This document shows, in pieces, positions 44,606 to 54,025 of a stretch of 64,000 nucleotides of DNA. Made by a program: the position numbers and the translations under genes. Below the pieces are notes generated by a model. The model ran no database searches and had not been told where the DNA came from. It worked only from the letters and a program-made list of their open reading frames with translations. The DNA comes from Snuella sedimenti (GTDB lineage: Bacteria > Bacteroidota > Bacteroidia > Flavobacteriales > Flavobacteriaceae). The stretch is from positions 62,001 to 126,000 of the forward strand of contig NZ_JAELVQ010000009.1 of assembly GCF_016428595.1 (NCBI RefSeq), in the 5' to 3' direction. How positions within the stretch are numbered: the first letter of the stretch is position 1; every line of letters begins with the position of its first letter.

Positions 44606-45766
44606 TTACCCCCTAAACAAAAAGAAGTCGTCTTTCATGCCTTCTATTTGTGAGTCTTCGTTGGTAATAATGTAGTCGATTGCCTGAGTAGTAAAATCGT
44701 TGCCCTTTTCTGTAAGTGAAACAATTTTGTTTTCAATACGAATCATATTGTTTTTAAGCGCTAAATCCAAAACCGTCTTTGAGCGCACTTTTTGCCAGTT
44801 AATATGCTCGTTAAGATGATTAACATGGCGTTCGGTTTCATCGGTATGATTTTTTAAATGCAACAAAAATGTAAGTAATGATACTTCAGTGCGTTGTTGT
44901 TTTTCCCGGTATAGAATAGCTATGATGCCTTTATTGGGGGCAAATAAGTAGATTGTTAAAAAAAGGATCCCCAAAACAGATGTGATAGATCCAGCAATGG
45001 AAGCGTCTAGCCAATGGGCGAGCCAATATCCTGAAACAGCACTGATTACACCAAAGCAAATAGCGTAAGCTAACATGCGTTTTAAATTGTTGGTTATTAG
45101 GTAGGCACTCGCTGCGGGAGCGATCATTAATGCTACAACCAATATGGCGCCTACGGCGTCAAAAGCACCAACCGTTGTAACAGAAGAAACCGTCATCAAG
45201 CCGTAATGGATTACCATAGGGGAAAATCCCAGAGCCGATGCCAGACCGGCATCGAAGGTGCTTACTTTAAGTTCTTTAAAGAAAGCTATTAAAAGTGTGA
45301 TTGTAATAAGTAGAATGGTTCCAATAATCCACAACGATTTTGGACCGAGGTCAACTCCTGAAACAAGGAGCCTGTCGAAAGGAGCAAAGGCAAGTTCTCC
45401 AAGTAAAACCGCATCGACGTCTAGATGAATATCGTTGGCGTTCTTTGCAATTAATATCACGCCAATACTAAATAGTGCAGGGAATACTAAACCTATAGCG
45501 GTGTCTTCTTTTACTAACCCCGTTTTTTGTATGTATTCTACAAGCACTACTGTAATAATTCCAGTAAGTGCAGCTAAAAGAATAAGTACGGGCGAATTTA
45601 GATCTTGCGTAATGAAAAAGCCAATAACAATACCGGGTAAGATGGAGTGGCTAATAGCGTCACTTATCATGGCCATTTTACGAAGTACCAAAAAGGTTCC
45701 GGGAATGGCACAGGCTATGGCAACCAAACTAGCAATCAGCTGTATTTCCAATTGGGCGCTACTCAT
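44606..45766 (-). CDS. Metal ABC transporter permease with C-terminal winged-helix-like domain (second permease)
   Basis: 386 residues. About 1-280 is an ABC-3 family permease with eight or nine membrane helices (AMISDAISHSILPGIVIGFF; TVGAFDAVGAILVVALMIAP) like ZnuB/MntB. About 295-386 is a soluble extension (EVSLLTFLLHLKNHTDETER; LALKNNMIRIENKIVSLTEKG) shaped like a winged helix of the DtxR type. It overlaps the upstream permease gene by 8 bp, so the two are probably subunits of one transporter. The metal is not determined. Confidence 0.88.
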   Translation of the reverse strand: MSSAQLEIQLIASLVAIACAIPGTFLVLRKMAMISDAISHSILPGIVIGFFITQDLNSPVLILLAALTGIITVVLVEYIQKTGLVKEDTAIGLVFPALFSIGVILIAKNANDIHLDVDAVLLGELAFAPFDRLLVSGVDLGPKSLWIIGTILLITITLLIAFFKELKVSTFDAGLASALGFSPMVIHYGLMTVSSVTTVGAFDAVGAILVVALMIAPAASAYLITNNLKRMLAYAICFGVISAVSGYWLAHWLDASIAGSITSVLGILFLTIYLFAPNKGIIAILYREKQQRTEVSLLTFLLHLKNHTDETERHVNHLNEHINWQKVRSKTVLDLALKNNMIRIENKIVSLTEKGNDFTTQAIDYIITNEDSQIEGMKDDFFLFRG

Positions 45767-46892
45767 TATTTTCGGATTGTTGGTTGTATAAATTAGCTGC
45801 TGTTTTATAGCCTTCGTTAGTTAGGCTCCAATTACCGCTTTCCAGTTTTACATATCGTTTGTCTACTAACTTTTGAAGTGTTCCCTTTGTGTAGCCCTGA
45901 AAGTTATTTAAAATCTTTATCGTGTGTGGGTGTGAAATGTCTTCATGCGTTTTGGCGATATGGTACATAAATGCCAAGGTTTTATGTAGTTTTAAATCGC
46001 GACGGTTTTTAATAAACCGTATTTGTTTAAAGAGCAGGCCTCTTCCTGGTGAAAACACAAAGGAAATCAGTACAAAAATACCAGCAACGATAACAATAAC
46101 TGGGCCTGTGGACAGGTTATTTTGGCTAGCGCTAATAGCGGTTCCAAACACACCCGAAAAGGCACCAAATATAGCGGCCAGGAATACCATCATACTTAGA
46201 CTGTTGGTCCATTGCCGAGCAGCAGCGGCAGGAGCTAATAACATGGCACTCATAAGTACAACCCCAACAGTTTGCAATCCTAAAACAATAGCCAATACAA
46301 TAAACGTTGTAATTAAAATGTCTATAAACTTCGTATTAAATCCTAGTGTTTTTGTGTAATCTGCATCAAACAAAAGAATCTTGAACTCTTTCCAGAAAAG
46401 CAACAATACCAAAAGACAAATGCCTGTAACTATGCTCATGAGCCAAACATCGCTTTCAACAAGTGTTGCCGCTTGTCCGAATAAATATTTGTCCAATCCA
46501 GCCTGATTTGCGTTAGGCTGCTTTTGAATATATGTTAATAGTAACATACCAAATCCAAAAAACAGGGAAAGGATAAGCCCCAAGGCGGTATCGGATTTTA
46601 AATGGGTTTTACTAATAATGCCCTGAATCCAAAAGGTGCCAACAAGTCCACTAATTAAAGCCCCCAGTAATAGGGTGTTGGTGTCTTTGGCTCCAGTAAT
46701 TAAGAAGGCAATAGCAATGCCCGGTAGCGCAGCATGTGAAATGGCATCGCCCAAAAGACTCTGTTTTCGCAATACGGCAAAACTCCCTAGCATACCACAA
46801 ACCGCACCTAAAATAGCCGTTCCGAGCGTGATGGTTCTAAGCGTGTAGTCTGTAAAGACGAGTTGTATGTATTCTAAAAAATCTATAGTAAT
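45759..46892 (-). CDS. Metal ABC transporter permease with C-terminal winged-helix domain (first permease, non-AUG start)
   Basis: ABC-3 family permease. The first ATG (46793) would cut off the conserved first helix; the frame stays open upstream and encodes FTDYTLRTITLGTAILGAVC before the family-typical GSFAVLRKQSLLGDAISHAA. The only stop is a TAA at 46899-46901, and no ATG, GTG or TTG lies between, so ATT at 46892 (or ATA at 46886) probably initiates; 377 residues. The C-terminus (about 300-377) carries HTIKILNNFQGYTKGTLQKL and LTNEGYKTAANLY, very like the DNA-binding part of the DtxR-type regulator at 51069. Confidence 0.82.
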   Translation of the reverse strand: MTIDFLEYIQLVFTDYTLRTITLGTAILGAVCGMLGSFAVLRKQSLLGDAISHAALPGIAIAFLITGAKDTNTLLLGALISGLVGTFWIQGIISKTHLKSDTALGLILSLFFGFGMLLLTYIQKQPNANQAGLDKYLFGQAATLVESDVWLMSIVTGICLLVLLLFWKEFKILLFDADYTKTLGFNTKFIDILITTFIVLAIVLGLQTVGVVLMSAMLLAPAAAARQWTNSLSMMVFLAAIFGAFSGVFGTAISASQNNLSTGPVIVIVAGIFVLISFVFSPGRGLLFKQIRFIKNRRDLKLHKTLAFMYHIAKTHEDISHPHTIKILNNFQGYTKGTLQKLVDKRYVKLESGNWSLTNEGYKTAANLYNQQSENNE

Positions 46893-46985
46893 TAATACTT
46901 AGGGTTAGATCGATATAATTTAAAACTTTTAAGGTTTTCGAATTTAAACTCTGGTTCATCCATAATTCATTTTTCAACTAAACAA

Positions 46986-47723
46986 CTAGTCGCTAACTAC
47001 TACTTTATAGTTAATACCATAAGTTTTTGTTAGGTTATCGTCGTTAAAAATATCCTTAACCGGTCCAGTAGCTATCTTTTTCACATTTAAAAAGGTTACC
47101 CAATCAAAATATTCTGGAACTGTTTGAAGGTCGTGGTGTACAACAATTACTGTTTTTCCTGCTTTACGAAGCTCTTTTAAAATATTGATAATGGCTATTT
47201 CTGTTGTGGCGTCAACACCTTGAAACGGTTCGTCCATAAAATATATAGAGGCATTTTGTACCAGTGCCCTTGCTAAAAAAATACGCTGTTGCTGTCCGCC
47301 GGATAACTGACTTATTTGTCTGTTTTTAAACGACAGCATGCCTACTTTTTCAAGAGCTTCTAAGGCTGCTTTTTTTTCTTTTTGTCCAGGGCGTTTAATC
47401 CAGCCCAGGCTACCGTAGGTGCCCATCATAACCACATCGAGGGCGGTGGTTGGGAAATCCCAGTCTACACTGCCTTTCTGTGGTACGTAAGCAACTAGAG
47501 AGCGTTGCTTGTCGTAAGGCTTTCCATAAATAGCAACACTTCCGGCTATGGGTTTTAAAATCCCTAGAATAGACTTGATAAGTGTGGATTTACCTGCGCC
47601 ATTAGGCCCAACAATAGCCATAAGAACACCTTCAGGGATTTCTAAGTCAATGTCCCAAAGCACAGGTTTGTAATTATAAGCGACGGTTAAATCGTCTACT
47701 TGGACAGCTATTTTGTTTTTCAT
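46986..47723 (-). CDS. Metal ABC transporter ATP-binding protein
   Basis: 245-residue ATPase: Walker [10 protein letters not shown] (about 38-46), Q-loop [13 protein letters not shown], signature LSGGQQQR, Walker [13 protein letters not shown] and the H-loop [20 protein letters not shown] is characteristic of Mn/Zn/Fe chelate ABC systems. Gene order: substrate-binding protein, ATPase, two permeases, all on the minus strand. Confidence 0.95.
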   Translation of the reverse strand: MKNKIAVQVDDLTVAYNYKPVLWDIDLEIPEGVLMAIVGPNGAGKSTLIKSILGILKPIAGSVAIYGKPYDKQRSLVAYVPQKGSVDWDFPTTALDVVMMGTYGSLGWIKRPGQKEKKAALEALEKVGMLSFKNRQISQLSGGQQQRIFLARALVQNASIYFMDEPFQGVDATTEIAIINILKELRKAGKTVIVVHHDLQTVPEYFDWVTFLNVKKIATGPVKDIFNDDNLTKTYGINYKVVVSD

Positions 47724-47763
47724 TTTGTCATATACGATTTACCTCTAGTTGTTATGACTGTTT

Positions 47764-48672
47764 TTATTTTAGCGCATTTACAATAGTGTTTACATTGTAT
47801 TTAAACATGCCAATATAAGTTCCTTCAACTGTTCCAGCACTTCCTAAAGCATCAGAATATAAAGTGCCGCCAATTTCTACATGGTGGTTTTTTGAATTTA
47901 CGGCAGCTTTTAGTGCTTCGATGGTTCTCTTAGGAACAGAACTTTCTACAAAAATAGCTTTTACTTTGTTTTCAATAATAAAAGCAGCAAGTTTTTGAAC
48001 ATCCTGAACGCCTGCTTCTGTAGCTGTTGAGATGCCTTGTAGGCCAACAACATTGAAACCGTATGCTTTTCCAAAATAATTGAAGGCATCATGTGCCGTT
48101 ACTAAAATACGCTTTTCTTTAGGAAGCTGTTCTATAATGGTGTTTATTTCAGACTCTAGTGTAGTGAGTTTTTCGATGTAGTTTTTACCATTGGTTTCAA
48201 AAGCTTGCTTGTATTCTGGTTTAGCTTCAGAGAGTATTTTGACTACATAAGAGGTAATGGTCTTCCAATAACTAATATCGAACCAAATGTGAGGGTCGAA
48301 ATTACCTTGAAAGGATTCCGAACCTATAAGTGTGTCAGAATCTAAGGCATCAGAAAGGGCGACGGTTTTTTTATTTTGATGTGCCATTTTTTCAAAAACT
48401 TCTACAAGTTTTCCTTCTAGGTGCAAACCGCCATAAAAGATAATATCTGCATTGGCTAATTTTGTTACATCGCCTTCGCTCGCTTTGTATAAATGGGGGT
48501 CAACGCCACTACCCATTAAGCCCTGTACGTTAATGAGATTACCGCCTATGTTAGTCAGCAAATCGGTTATCATTGTAGTGGTTGTAACGATATTAAGTTT
48601 TTGATTACTTTTTTTTTCGTTTTTACATCCAAACACAACAGGTATTATAAGTAAAAAGAATAGCTTTTTCAC
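47764..48672 (-). CDS. Metal ABC transporter substrate-binding lipoprotein (TroA/ZnuA-like)
   Basis: 302-residue cluster A-I binding protein anchored by a lipobox (PVVFGC, Cys 16). Predicted metal ligands: His in GVDPHLYKASEGD, His in FDPHIWFDISYW, His in LVTAHDAFNYFGKAYG and an Asp near the C-terminus (TLYSDALG). A His rather than Glu in the third place is closer to TroA/ZnuA (zinc or mixed) than to manganese-specific PsaA-type proteins. No His-rich loop. Downstream of the TonB receptor, 51 bp apart, suggesting one operon across both membranes. Confidence 0.92.
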   Translation of the reverse strand: MKKLFFLLIIPVVFGCKNEKKSNQKLNIVTTTTMITDLLTNIGGNLINVQGLMGSGVDPHLYKASEGDVTKLANADIIFYGGLHLEGKLVEVFEKMAHQNKKTVALSDALDSDTLIGSESFQGNFDPHIWFDISYWKTITSYVVKILSEAKPEYKQAFETNGKNYIEKLTTLESEINTIIEQLPKEKRILVTAHDAFNYFGKAYGFNVVGLQGISTATEAGVQDVQKLAAFIIENKVKAIFVESSVPKRTIEALKAAVNSKNHHVEIGGTLYSDALGSAGTVEGTYIGMFKYNVNTIVNALK

Positions 48673-48723
48673 GCGGTTAAAATTTTTGCGAAGTTAATAA
48701 TAAAAGTAGTAAGCACATTAAAA

Positions 48724-50967
48724 TCATTTAAGCGTGTAGCGCAATCCCAAAAATAAGCGTCTACCTTGGTTTGGTCCATAAACATACGATGGATCGAAAG
48801 TTAGGGCGTATGGGTTGTCCTGTGTTGCAACTACATTTCCGCTATTGTCAAATTGAACATTTTCATCAAAAGGATCATGAGCTCTTGCAATTATAAATGG
48901 GTTTCCTCTGTTGGGAGTCCAATTGAGTAAGTTTTTTACACCGGCATAGAGTTCAAAATTGTTTATACCATCGTAGGTAAATTGTATATTTTGAATGCTC
49001 CAATAAGGTGAGTGCGCTAGTCTGGGGTCTAAGTCGCCTAAGAGGGGAAGGCGCATGGGGCCGTATAGATTTCCGGTATAGTCTATGGTCAAATTGTAGG
49101 TGTAATTTTTGTACGAAGCAGCCCAGGTGCCTGTAAAACTTTCTGTTAACATTTGACGTTCGGTAATGTTTTGTTCGGTTTTCGATACGTCTTGAACGGT
49201 TGCTCCAACAAGTAGTTTAATGCCATTTGCAAACATAGCGTCTAAATTTAGGCTAAGACCTTTGCTTATGGCTTTTCCGTCTAGATTGTCATATATAATC
49301 TGGTTAGGGTTGGTGTCGTAATCGGGTAATATTAAATTAGTAAAATGTGTATACCATGCCGAAGCATCTAAACCAATAATAAAGCCGTTTTTGGTGAAAA
49401 TTTTTGTTAGGTAGTTAAGGTTGACGTTGTAGGAGCGCTCAGGTTTAAGAGCTTCTGCTATAATAACATCTCTGGCGCCTGTAAGGGCAGCGTGTTCCTC
49501 TGTAAATAAATTTACGACCCTAAATCCTGTTCCGGCATTCAGCCTAAAGATGTCATTTTCGGTGGGTTTAAATTTGTACGCTAGTCTTGGTGTGAAAATA
49601 TTACCATGTCTTTTGTCGTAGTCATAACGAGCGCCTAGTAAAAGCTTGTGTTTTTTGTTAAATGCAATTTCATCTTGTACAAAAAATGAAGGAATAACAA
49701 TGGCATCTGCTTTTTCAGTTGCAGGCGTGTTGTCATTATAAAAGTTATAGCGTGTTGCTATACCAAATAGCATATCATGGTTTTTCATGGGTTTGTCCCA
49801 TGTTAATTGACCAAAGCCGATACGCTGTTCTGCTAAATAAGGTGTATTCCCGTATACCGAGTTTTGGTCGTGATCGGTATAGGAAAATTGAAATAACATT
49901 TTCTCTGATATGGGTAATTGGTATTTGCCAAGAAGTTCAAATCGCGTTGTATAAATACTTTCGCCATACACTTCATCGCCTCCCCTATATGTAGGATCCC
50001 ATTGCATTTCGCCTCCCCATCGGTCTTCATAAAAAAAGCGGCCAGCTAAAGAGAATAGCCTGTTAGCTTTACGCTTAAAATCCCATTTTTGAAAAACAGA
50101 AACACGATTTTGAAGTGTTAAATCTGTAAAGTTATCGTTGTTATTGTCTATTGGATTGTTATAATTAAAGTAATTAACTCCAAACAACAAATTGGTTTTG
50201 CTTCCAACTTGCGCTTTAAAACCAACGTCTGCATTGTATTCGCCCCAGGCAGTTGTATAAGTATCTGCAAATACCAAAGGCGCGTTTTCAGGTAGTTTGG
50301 TAATAATGTTTATAAGCCCTCCTACAGCTTCGCTTCCATAAAGGGAAGAGGCTGGGCCTTTAACTATTTCTATTTGCTCGATAAGTGAGTTGGGAATACC
50401 AGATAGCCCATAAACGGTCGATAACCCACTTACAATAGGCATACCGTCAATTAATACCAATGTGTATGGACCTTCAAGGCCGTTAATGTGAATGTCACCT
50501 GTATTACAAACATTGCAGTTAATTTGTGGTCTAACCCCGTTAACATTCTGTAATGCTTCAAAAATATTGGGCGTTGGGTTTTTCTTTAAAAATGCGGGGG
50601 TATAAACCTCTACTGGAACAGGGCTTTCCAACCGGGAAACTGCTTTTAAAGTACCAGTGACAACAACCTCATCTAATAGTTCCGATTCGTATAAATTAAA
50701 GTTTAGCGTTGTGTTGTTATTGGCTATTAAAACGTCTTTGCTTTGGTTTTTATAACCGGTAAAAGATGCGACAACAGTGTATTGTCCTGCTTCGATAGAC
50801 GTTATTTTATAATAGCCATCTTCATCGGTAGTGGTTCCCTTTGTAGTCCCTTTTAGGTAAACATTTACATAGGGTAAGGGTTCGCCTTCAGAAAAGACCT
50901 TTCCTGAAATTTCTTGAGCATTTACCTGAAATAATGACAGGGTTAAAAAAAGTGTTAAGTATTTCAT
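48724..50967 (-). CDS. TonB-dependent receptor with CarboxypepD_reg N-domain
   Basis: 747 residues from the ATG at 50967; an in-frame TTG at 50985 lies inside the promoter box and is rejected. Signal peptide (LFLTLSLFQVNAQ), carboxypeptidase-regulatory-like domain (about 20-100; ISGKVFSEGEPLPYVNVYLK), plug domain (NPTPNIFEALQNVNGVRPQI; GPASSLYGSEAVGGLINIIT) and a C-terminal beta-barrel ending in LFLGLRYTLK. Energy-dependent outer-membrane uptake. Directly upstream of the metal ABC importer and divergent from a DtxR-type regulator, so the ligand is probably a metal or metal chelate. Confidence 0.93.
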   Translation of the reverse strand: MKYLTLFLTLSLFQVNAQEISGKVFSEGEPLPYVNVYLKGTTKGTTTDEDGYYKITSIEAGQYTVVASFTGYKNQSKDVLIANNNTTLNFNLYESELLDEVVVTGTLKAVSRLESPVPVEVYTPAFLKKNPTPNIFEALQNVNGVRPQINCNVCNTGDIHINGLEGPYTLVLIDGMPIVSGLSTVYGLSGIPNSLIEQIEIVKGPASSLYGSEAVGGLINIITKLPENAPLVFADTYTTAWGEYNADVGFKAQVGSKTNLLFGVNYFNYNNPIDNNNDNFTDLTLQNRVSVFQKWDFKRKANRLFSLAGRFFYEDRWGGEMQWDPTYRGGDEVYGESIYTTRFELLGKYQLPISEKMLFQFSYTDHDQNSVYGNTPYLAEQRIGFGQLTWDKPMKNHDMLFGIATRYNFYNDNTPATEKADAIVIPSFFVQDEIAFNKKHKLLLGARYDYDKRHGNIFTPRLAYKFKPTENDIFRLNAGTGFRVVNLFTEEHAALTGARDVIIAEALKPERSYNVNLNYLTKIFTKNGFIIGLDASAWYTHFTNLILPDYDTNPNQIIYDNLDGKAISKGLSLNLDAMFANGIKLLVGATVQDVSKTEQNITERQMLTESFTGTWAASYKNYTYNLTIDYTGNLYGPMRLPLLGDLDPRLAHSPYWSIQNIQFTYDGINNFELYAGVKNLLNWTPNRGNPFIIARAHDPFDENVQFDNSGNVVATQDNPYALTFDPSYVYGPNQGRRLFLGLRYTLK

Positions 50968-50982
50968 GTATTTATTTTTTTG

Positions 50983-50990
50983 CAAATATA
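50983..50990 (-). promoter_or_regulatory. -7 promoter box of the TonB receptor/ABC operon
   Basis: TATATTTG on the minus strand, 15 bp before the ATG at 50967. The 16-bp DtxR-type palindrome (50999-51014) starts 8 bp further upstream, within the region bound by sigma. Confidence 0.6.
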
Positions 50991-50998
50991 AATATAAA

Positions 50999-51014
50999 TT
51001 TAGATTAATCTAAA
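50999..51014. promoter_or_regulatory. DtxR/MntR-type operator between TonB receptor and regulator
   Basis: Perfect 16-bp palindrome TTTAGATTAATCTAAA, of the type recognised by metal-dependent DtxR-family repressors. It sits between the divergent promoters, immediately upstream of the receptor -7 box, where binding would block RNA polymerase. A 13/16 match lies at the feoA promoter (54260-54275). Confidence 0.65.
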
Positions 51015-51039
51015 AATTTATTTAAATTAATAATTAAAG

Positions 51040-51047
51040 TATATTTG
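51040..51047 (+). promoter_or_regulatory. -7 promoter box of the DtxR-type regulator gene
   Basis: TATATTTG matches TAnnTTTG and overlaps an in-frame TTG at 51045, so the ATG at 51069, 21 bp downstream, is the likely start. Confidence 0.55.
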
Positions 51048-51068
51048 TGGTTTAATTATTTTGGTGCT

Positions 51069-51725
51069 ATGATTACATTAACTGAAGAAAATTATATAAA
51101 GGCTATCTATCAATTAGGTAAATATGGAACGGTAAACGCGAGTACTAATAGTATTGCCGATGCTTTGGAGACAAAAGCGTCATCGGTTACTGATATGATT
51201 AAGAAATTGGCTGATAAAGGTTATGTTAATTACAAGCCTTACCAAGGTGTTAAGTTAACCCAAAAAGGAAAAAAAATAGCGGCAGATGTAGTTAGGAAGC
51301 ATAGGCTTTGGGAGGTGTTTTTAGTAGAAAAACTAAATTTTTCGTGGGATGAAGTCCATGATATAGCCGAGCAATTAGAGCATATAAAATCCGAAAAGCT
51401 AATTAATGAATTAGATAAATTGCTTGATTATCCAACACACGACCCTCATGGGGATCCTATTCCGGACAAATCGGGGGATATAAAAAAGACCGATAAAACA
51501 TTGTTGTTTAATTTGGATGAAAACGCAAAGGGTATTTGTGTTGGTGTAAAAGACACTTCGTCGGCATTTTTAAAATATTTAGATAAGTATAATATTGCAT
51601 TAGGTTCTAAAATTACTGTATTGTCTAAGGAAGCCTTTGATGATTCAATGGTAATACAAATAGGAGAAACTACCATTAATATTTCTCAAGTTGTTGCCAA
51701 TAACTTATTTATTAAGGAGCAGTAA
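51069..51725 (+). CDS. Metal-dependent transcriptional regulator, DtxR/MntR family
   Basis: 218 residues from the ATG at 51069. Winged-helix DNA-binding domain at about 1-65 (LTEENYIKAIYQLGKYGTVN; KASSVTDMIKKLADKGYVNY), metal-binding dimerisation domain at about 70-140 (with HRLWEVFLVEKLNFSWDEVH and a PTHDPHGDPIP metal-ligand segment) and a C-terminal FeoA/SH3-like domain (about 150-218). With bound Fe2+ or Mn2+ it would repress uptake genes; divergent from the TonB receptor and next to feoAB, with matching operators at both promoters. Confidence 0.94.
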   Translation: MITLTEENYIKAIYQLGKYGTVNASTNSIADALETKASSVTDMIKKLADKGYVNYKPYQGVKLTQKGKKIAADVVRKHRLWEVFLVEKLNFSWDEVHDIAEQLEHIKSEKLINELDKLLDYPTHDPHGDPIPDKSGDIKKTDKTLLFNLDENAKGICVGVKDTSSAFLKYLDKYNIALGSKITVLSKEAFDDSMVIQIGETTINISQVVANNLFIKEQ

Positions 51726-51735
51726 TTGAAGGCCA

Positions 51736-51873
51736 TTAATGACAACCACAGCCATCGTTACCACCGCATGATTTTTTAGGAGCAGGTTTTTTCCAAAAGA
51801 ATTTTTTAACCAAAAAGACGATAGCCAAGGTTAAGGCTGTAAAGACGAGTATGTTTTGAATGATCGTGTTCAT
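51736..51873 (-). CDS. FeoB-associated Cys-rich membrane protein
   Basis: 45 residues: one membrane helix (IIQNILVFTALTLAIVFLV, about 4-22), a basic stretch (KKFFWKKPAPKK), then the short Cys-rich tail SCGGNDGCGCH. This matches the FeoB_associated family, small proteins encoded next to feoB and thought to assist Fe2+ transport. Located 52 bp after the feoB stop on the same strand and 10 bp from the convergent dtxR-type gene. Below the length of most gene finders. Confidence 0.88.
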   Translation of the reverse strand: MNTIIQNILVFTALTLAIVFLVKKFFWKKPAPKKSCGGNDGCGCH

Positions 51874-51925
51874 CGTTTTTTTTGTCGCAAATAAGTATAA
51901 ATCCTTAATTATAGAGGGGTGCTAT

Positions 51926-54025
51926 TTATTTTAAAATTTGAAATGCAATTAGTGCAATTATATAAGCAAAGCTACTCATAATCCCTAACTGTAACAAAGG
52001 CCATTTCCAACTGTTGGTTTCGCGTTTCACTATGGCTAATGTACTCATACATTGCATGGCGAATGCATAGAATAATAAAAGTGAAATGCCGGAGGCAAAC
52101 GTGAAAAGAGGGCCTCCCAAAATAGGGTTAACTTCGGCGGCCATTCTGTTTTTTATGGTGGCTTCGTCATCACTTCCAACACTATAAATGGTTGCTAGTG
52201 TTCCTACAAAAACTTCACGAGCTGCAAAAGAGCTTACAATGGCAATACCTATTTTCCAATCGTAGCCTAAAGGTCTAATGGCAGGTTCTATACTGCGCCC
52301 TGTTAGGCCTATAAAAGAATGTTCTAGTTTGTGGGATGCTATTTTTTGTTGTAGCTCGTCATCAGTTATATTTTGTGAAGCGTATTCTGTTTTAATAATA
52401 TTTTCGGCATTGTTAAAGTTGTCTCCTGGACCGTAAGAGGCCAAAAACCAAAGTATAATTGAGATGGCAAGAATGATCTTTCCTGCGCCATATACAAACG
52501 ATTTTGTTTTTTCAACAACTGTTAATGCAACATTTTTTAAAAGAGGTAGTTTGTAGTTGGGCATCTCTACAACAAAGAACGTTCTACTTTTAATTTTAAG
52601 AATCTTGTTGAGCAGGTAGGCTGAAAACACAGCAGCGCCAAAACCAATAAGGTATAAAAGCATTAACGTAAGTGCTTGGTAGCCCAGGCCAAAAAAGCGC
52701 CCATCGGGGATAACCAAAGAAATAATAATAAGGTAAACAGGTAAGCGTGCAGAGCAGGTTGTAAACGGAGTAACCAAAATGGTAATTAGGCGTTCCTTCC
52801 AACTTTCTATATTACGTGTGGCCATAATAGCTGGAATAGCACAGGCAGTTCCTGAAATAAGGGGTACGACGCTTTTTCCACTTAGCCCAAAACGGCGCAT
52901 GACCCGATCCATTAAAAAAACAACACGACTCATATAGCCGCTCTCTTCAAGAACGGATATAAATAAGAATAGAAAGGCTATTTGCGGTATAAAGATAACA
53001 ATACCGCCAAGGCCAGGTATAATTCCTTCTGCCAGTAAATTGGTAAATGCACCATTGGGTAATTGGCTTTTAGCCCATTCGCTAAGGGATGCAAAAGCAG
53101 TATCGATAAAATCCATTGGGACGCTGGACCAATCATAAATAGCTTGAAAAATGGTTAATAAAATAACAAAGAAAATAAGGTAGCCCCATACTTTATGGGT
53201 TAAAACGCGATCTAGTTTGGTGCGCAAGTCTTTAGCTTGCGAAGCATCAATGGTCTGTCCCTGTTTAAGAACATTGTTAATAAACTGATAGCGCTTAATT
53301 GTTTCTTTTTGTTGCAAGCGTTTTAGGTCGGTTTTGGACTTTGTTTTGAAATTGGCAACAGCTTCAATTTCATTTCTATCCGTTTTGCCAAAATTCACAT
53401 CTTGGGTAATTACTAGCCAAAGCTTATAGAGTAGCTGGTTGGGAAAGGCTTTACGTAAGCTGTCAAAATAGGCTTTGTCTATTTCGGAGGCATGTAAACA
53501 AGGAGTTACAGGTAAATCTTTATAATGAGAGATTAAATTTTTTAAGTCTTCGATCCCTAGCTTTTTCCGTGTACTTATTAAGGCTATTTTGGTTTTTAGG
53601 TGTTTTTCTAGATAGTCAATATCGAGCGATATGCCCTTGTAATGCATTCTGTCGGCCATATTAATGACCAAAAGCGTTGGGATTTCTAAATCTTTTATTT
53701 GTGTAAATAATAGTAAGTTGCGTTTTAGGTTTTCAACATCACTAACAACCACTGCTATGTCTGGAAAATCTTTATCGGTTTTATTTAAAAGCAGTTCAAT
53801 CACCACATTTTCATCGAGCGACGAAGCGTTTAAACTGTAAGTCCCTGGTAAATCTATAATGTGTGCCTTTACGCCTCTTGGTAGTTTGCAAACACCTTCT
53901 TTTTTTTCTACTGTAATTCCCGGATAATTGCCAACTTTTTGATTTAAGCCTGTTAATGCATTAAAAACAGAGGTTTTTCCGGTATTCGGATTTCCAATTA
54001 AGGCAACGTTTATTTGTTTACTCAT
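51926..54025 (-). CDS. feoB: Ferrous iron transporter FeoB
   Basis: 699-residue inner-membrane Fe2+ transporter. The N-terminal G domain has G1 GNPNTGKTSVFN (about 11-22), G3 DLPGTYSL and G4 NMAD. The membrane part contains the two inverted Gate regions (GVIIFIPQIAFLFLFI-type helix and ESGYMSRVVFLMDRVMRRFG) and conserved Cys in SGTACAIPAIMATR and TCSARLPVYL. It overlaps feoA by 8 bp. The operon is feoA-feoB-small Cys-rich protein. Confidence 0.96.
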   Translation of the reverse strand: MSKQINVALIGNPNTGKTSVFNALTGLNQKVGNYPGITVEKKEGVCKLPRGVKAHIIDLPGTYSLNASSLDENVVIELLLNKTDKDFPDIAVVVSDVENLKRNLLLFTQIKDLEIPTLLVINMADRMHYKGISLDIDYLEKHLKTKIALISTRKKLGIEDLKNLISHYKDLPVTPCLHASEIDKAYFDSLRKAFPNQLLYKLWLVITQDVNFGKTDRNEIEAVANFKTKSKTDLKRLQQKETIKRYQFINNVLKQGQTIDASQAKDLRTKLDRVLTHKVWGYLIFFVILLTIFQAIYDWSSVPMDFIDTAFASLSEWAKSQLPNGAFTNLLAEGIIPGLGGIVIFIPQIAFLFLFISVLEESGYMSRVVFLMDRVMRRFGLSGKSVVPLISGTACAIPAIMATRNIESWKERLITILVTPFTTCSARLPVYLIIISLVIPDGRFFGLGYQALTLMLLYLIGFGAAVFSAYLLNKILKIKSRTFFVVEMPNYKLPLLKNVALTVVEKTKSFVYGAGKIILAISIILWFLASYGPGDNFNNAENIIKTEYASQNITDDELQQKIASHKLEHSFIGLTGRSIEPAIRPLGYDWKIGIAIVSSFAAREVFVGTLATIYSVGSDDEATIKNRMAAEVNPILGGPLFTFASGISLLLFYAFAMQCMSTLAIVKRETNSWKWPLLQLGIMSSFAYIIALIAFQILK

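Noticed and set aside
50968-50985. Upstream TTG start for the TonB receptor
   Set aside because: The TTG is part of the TATATTTG promoter box, so it cannot lie in the mRNA coding region; ATG at 50967 gives a proper signal peptide.
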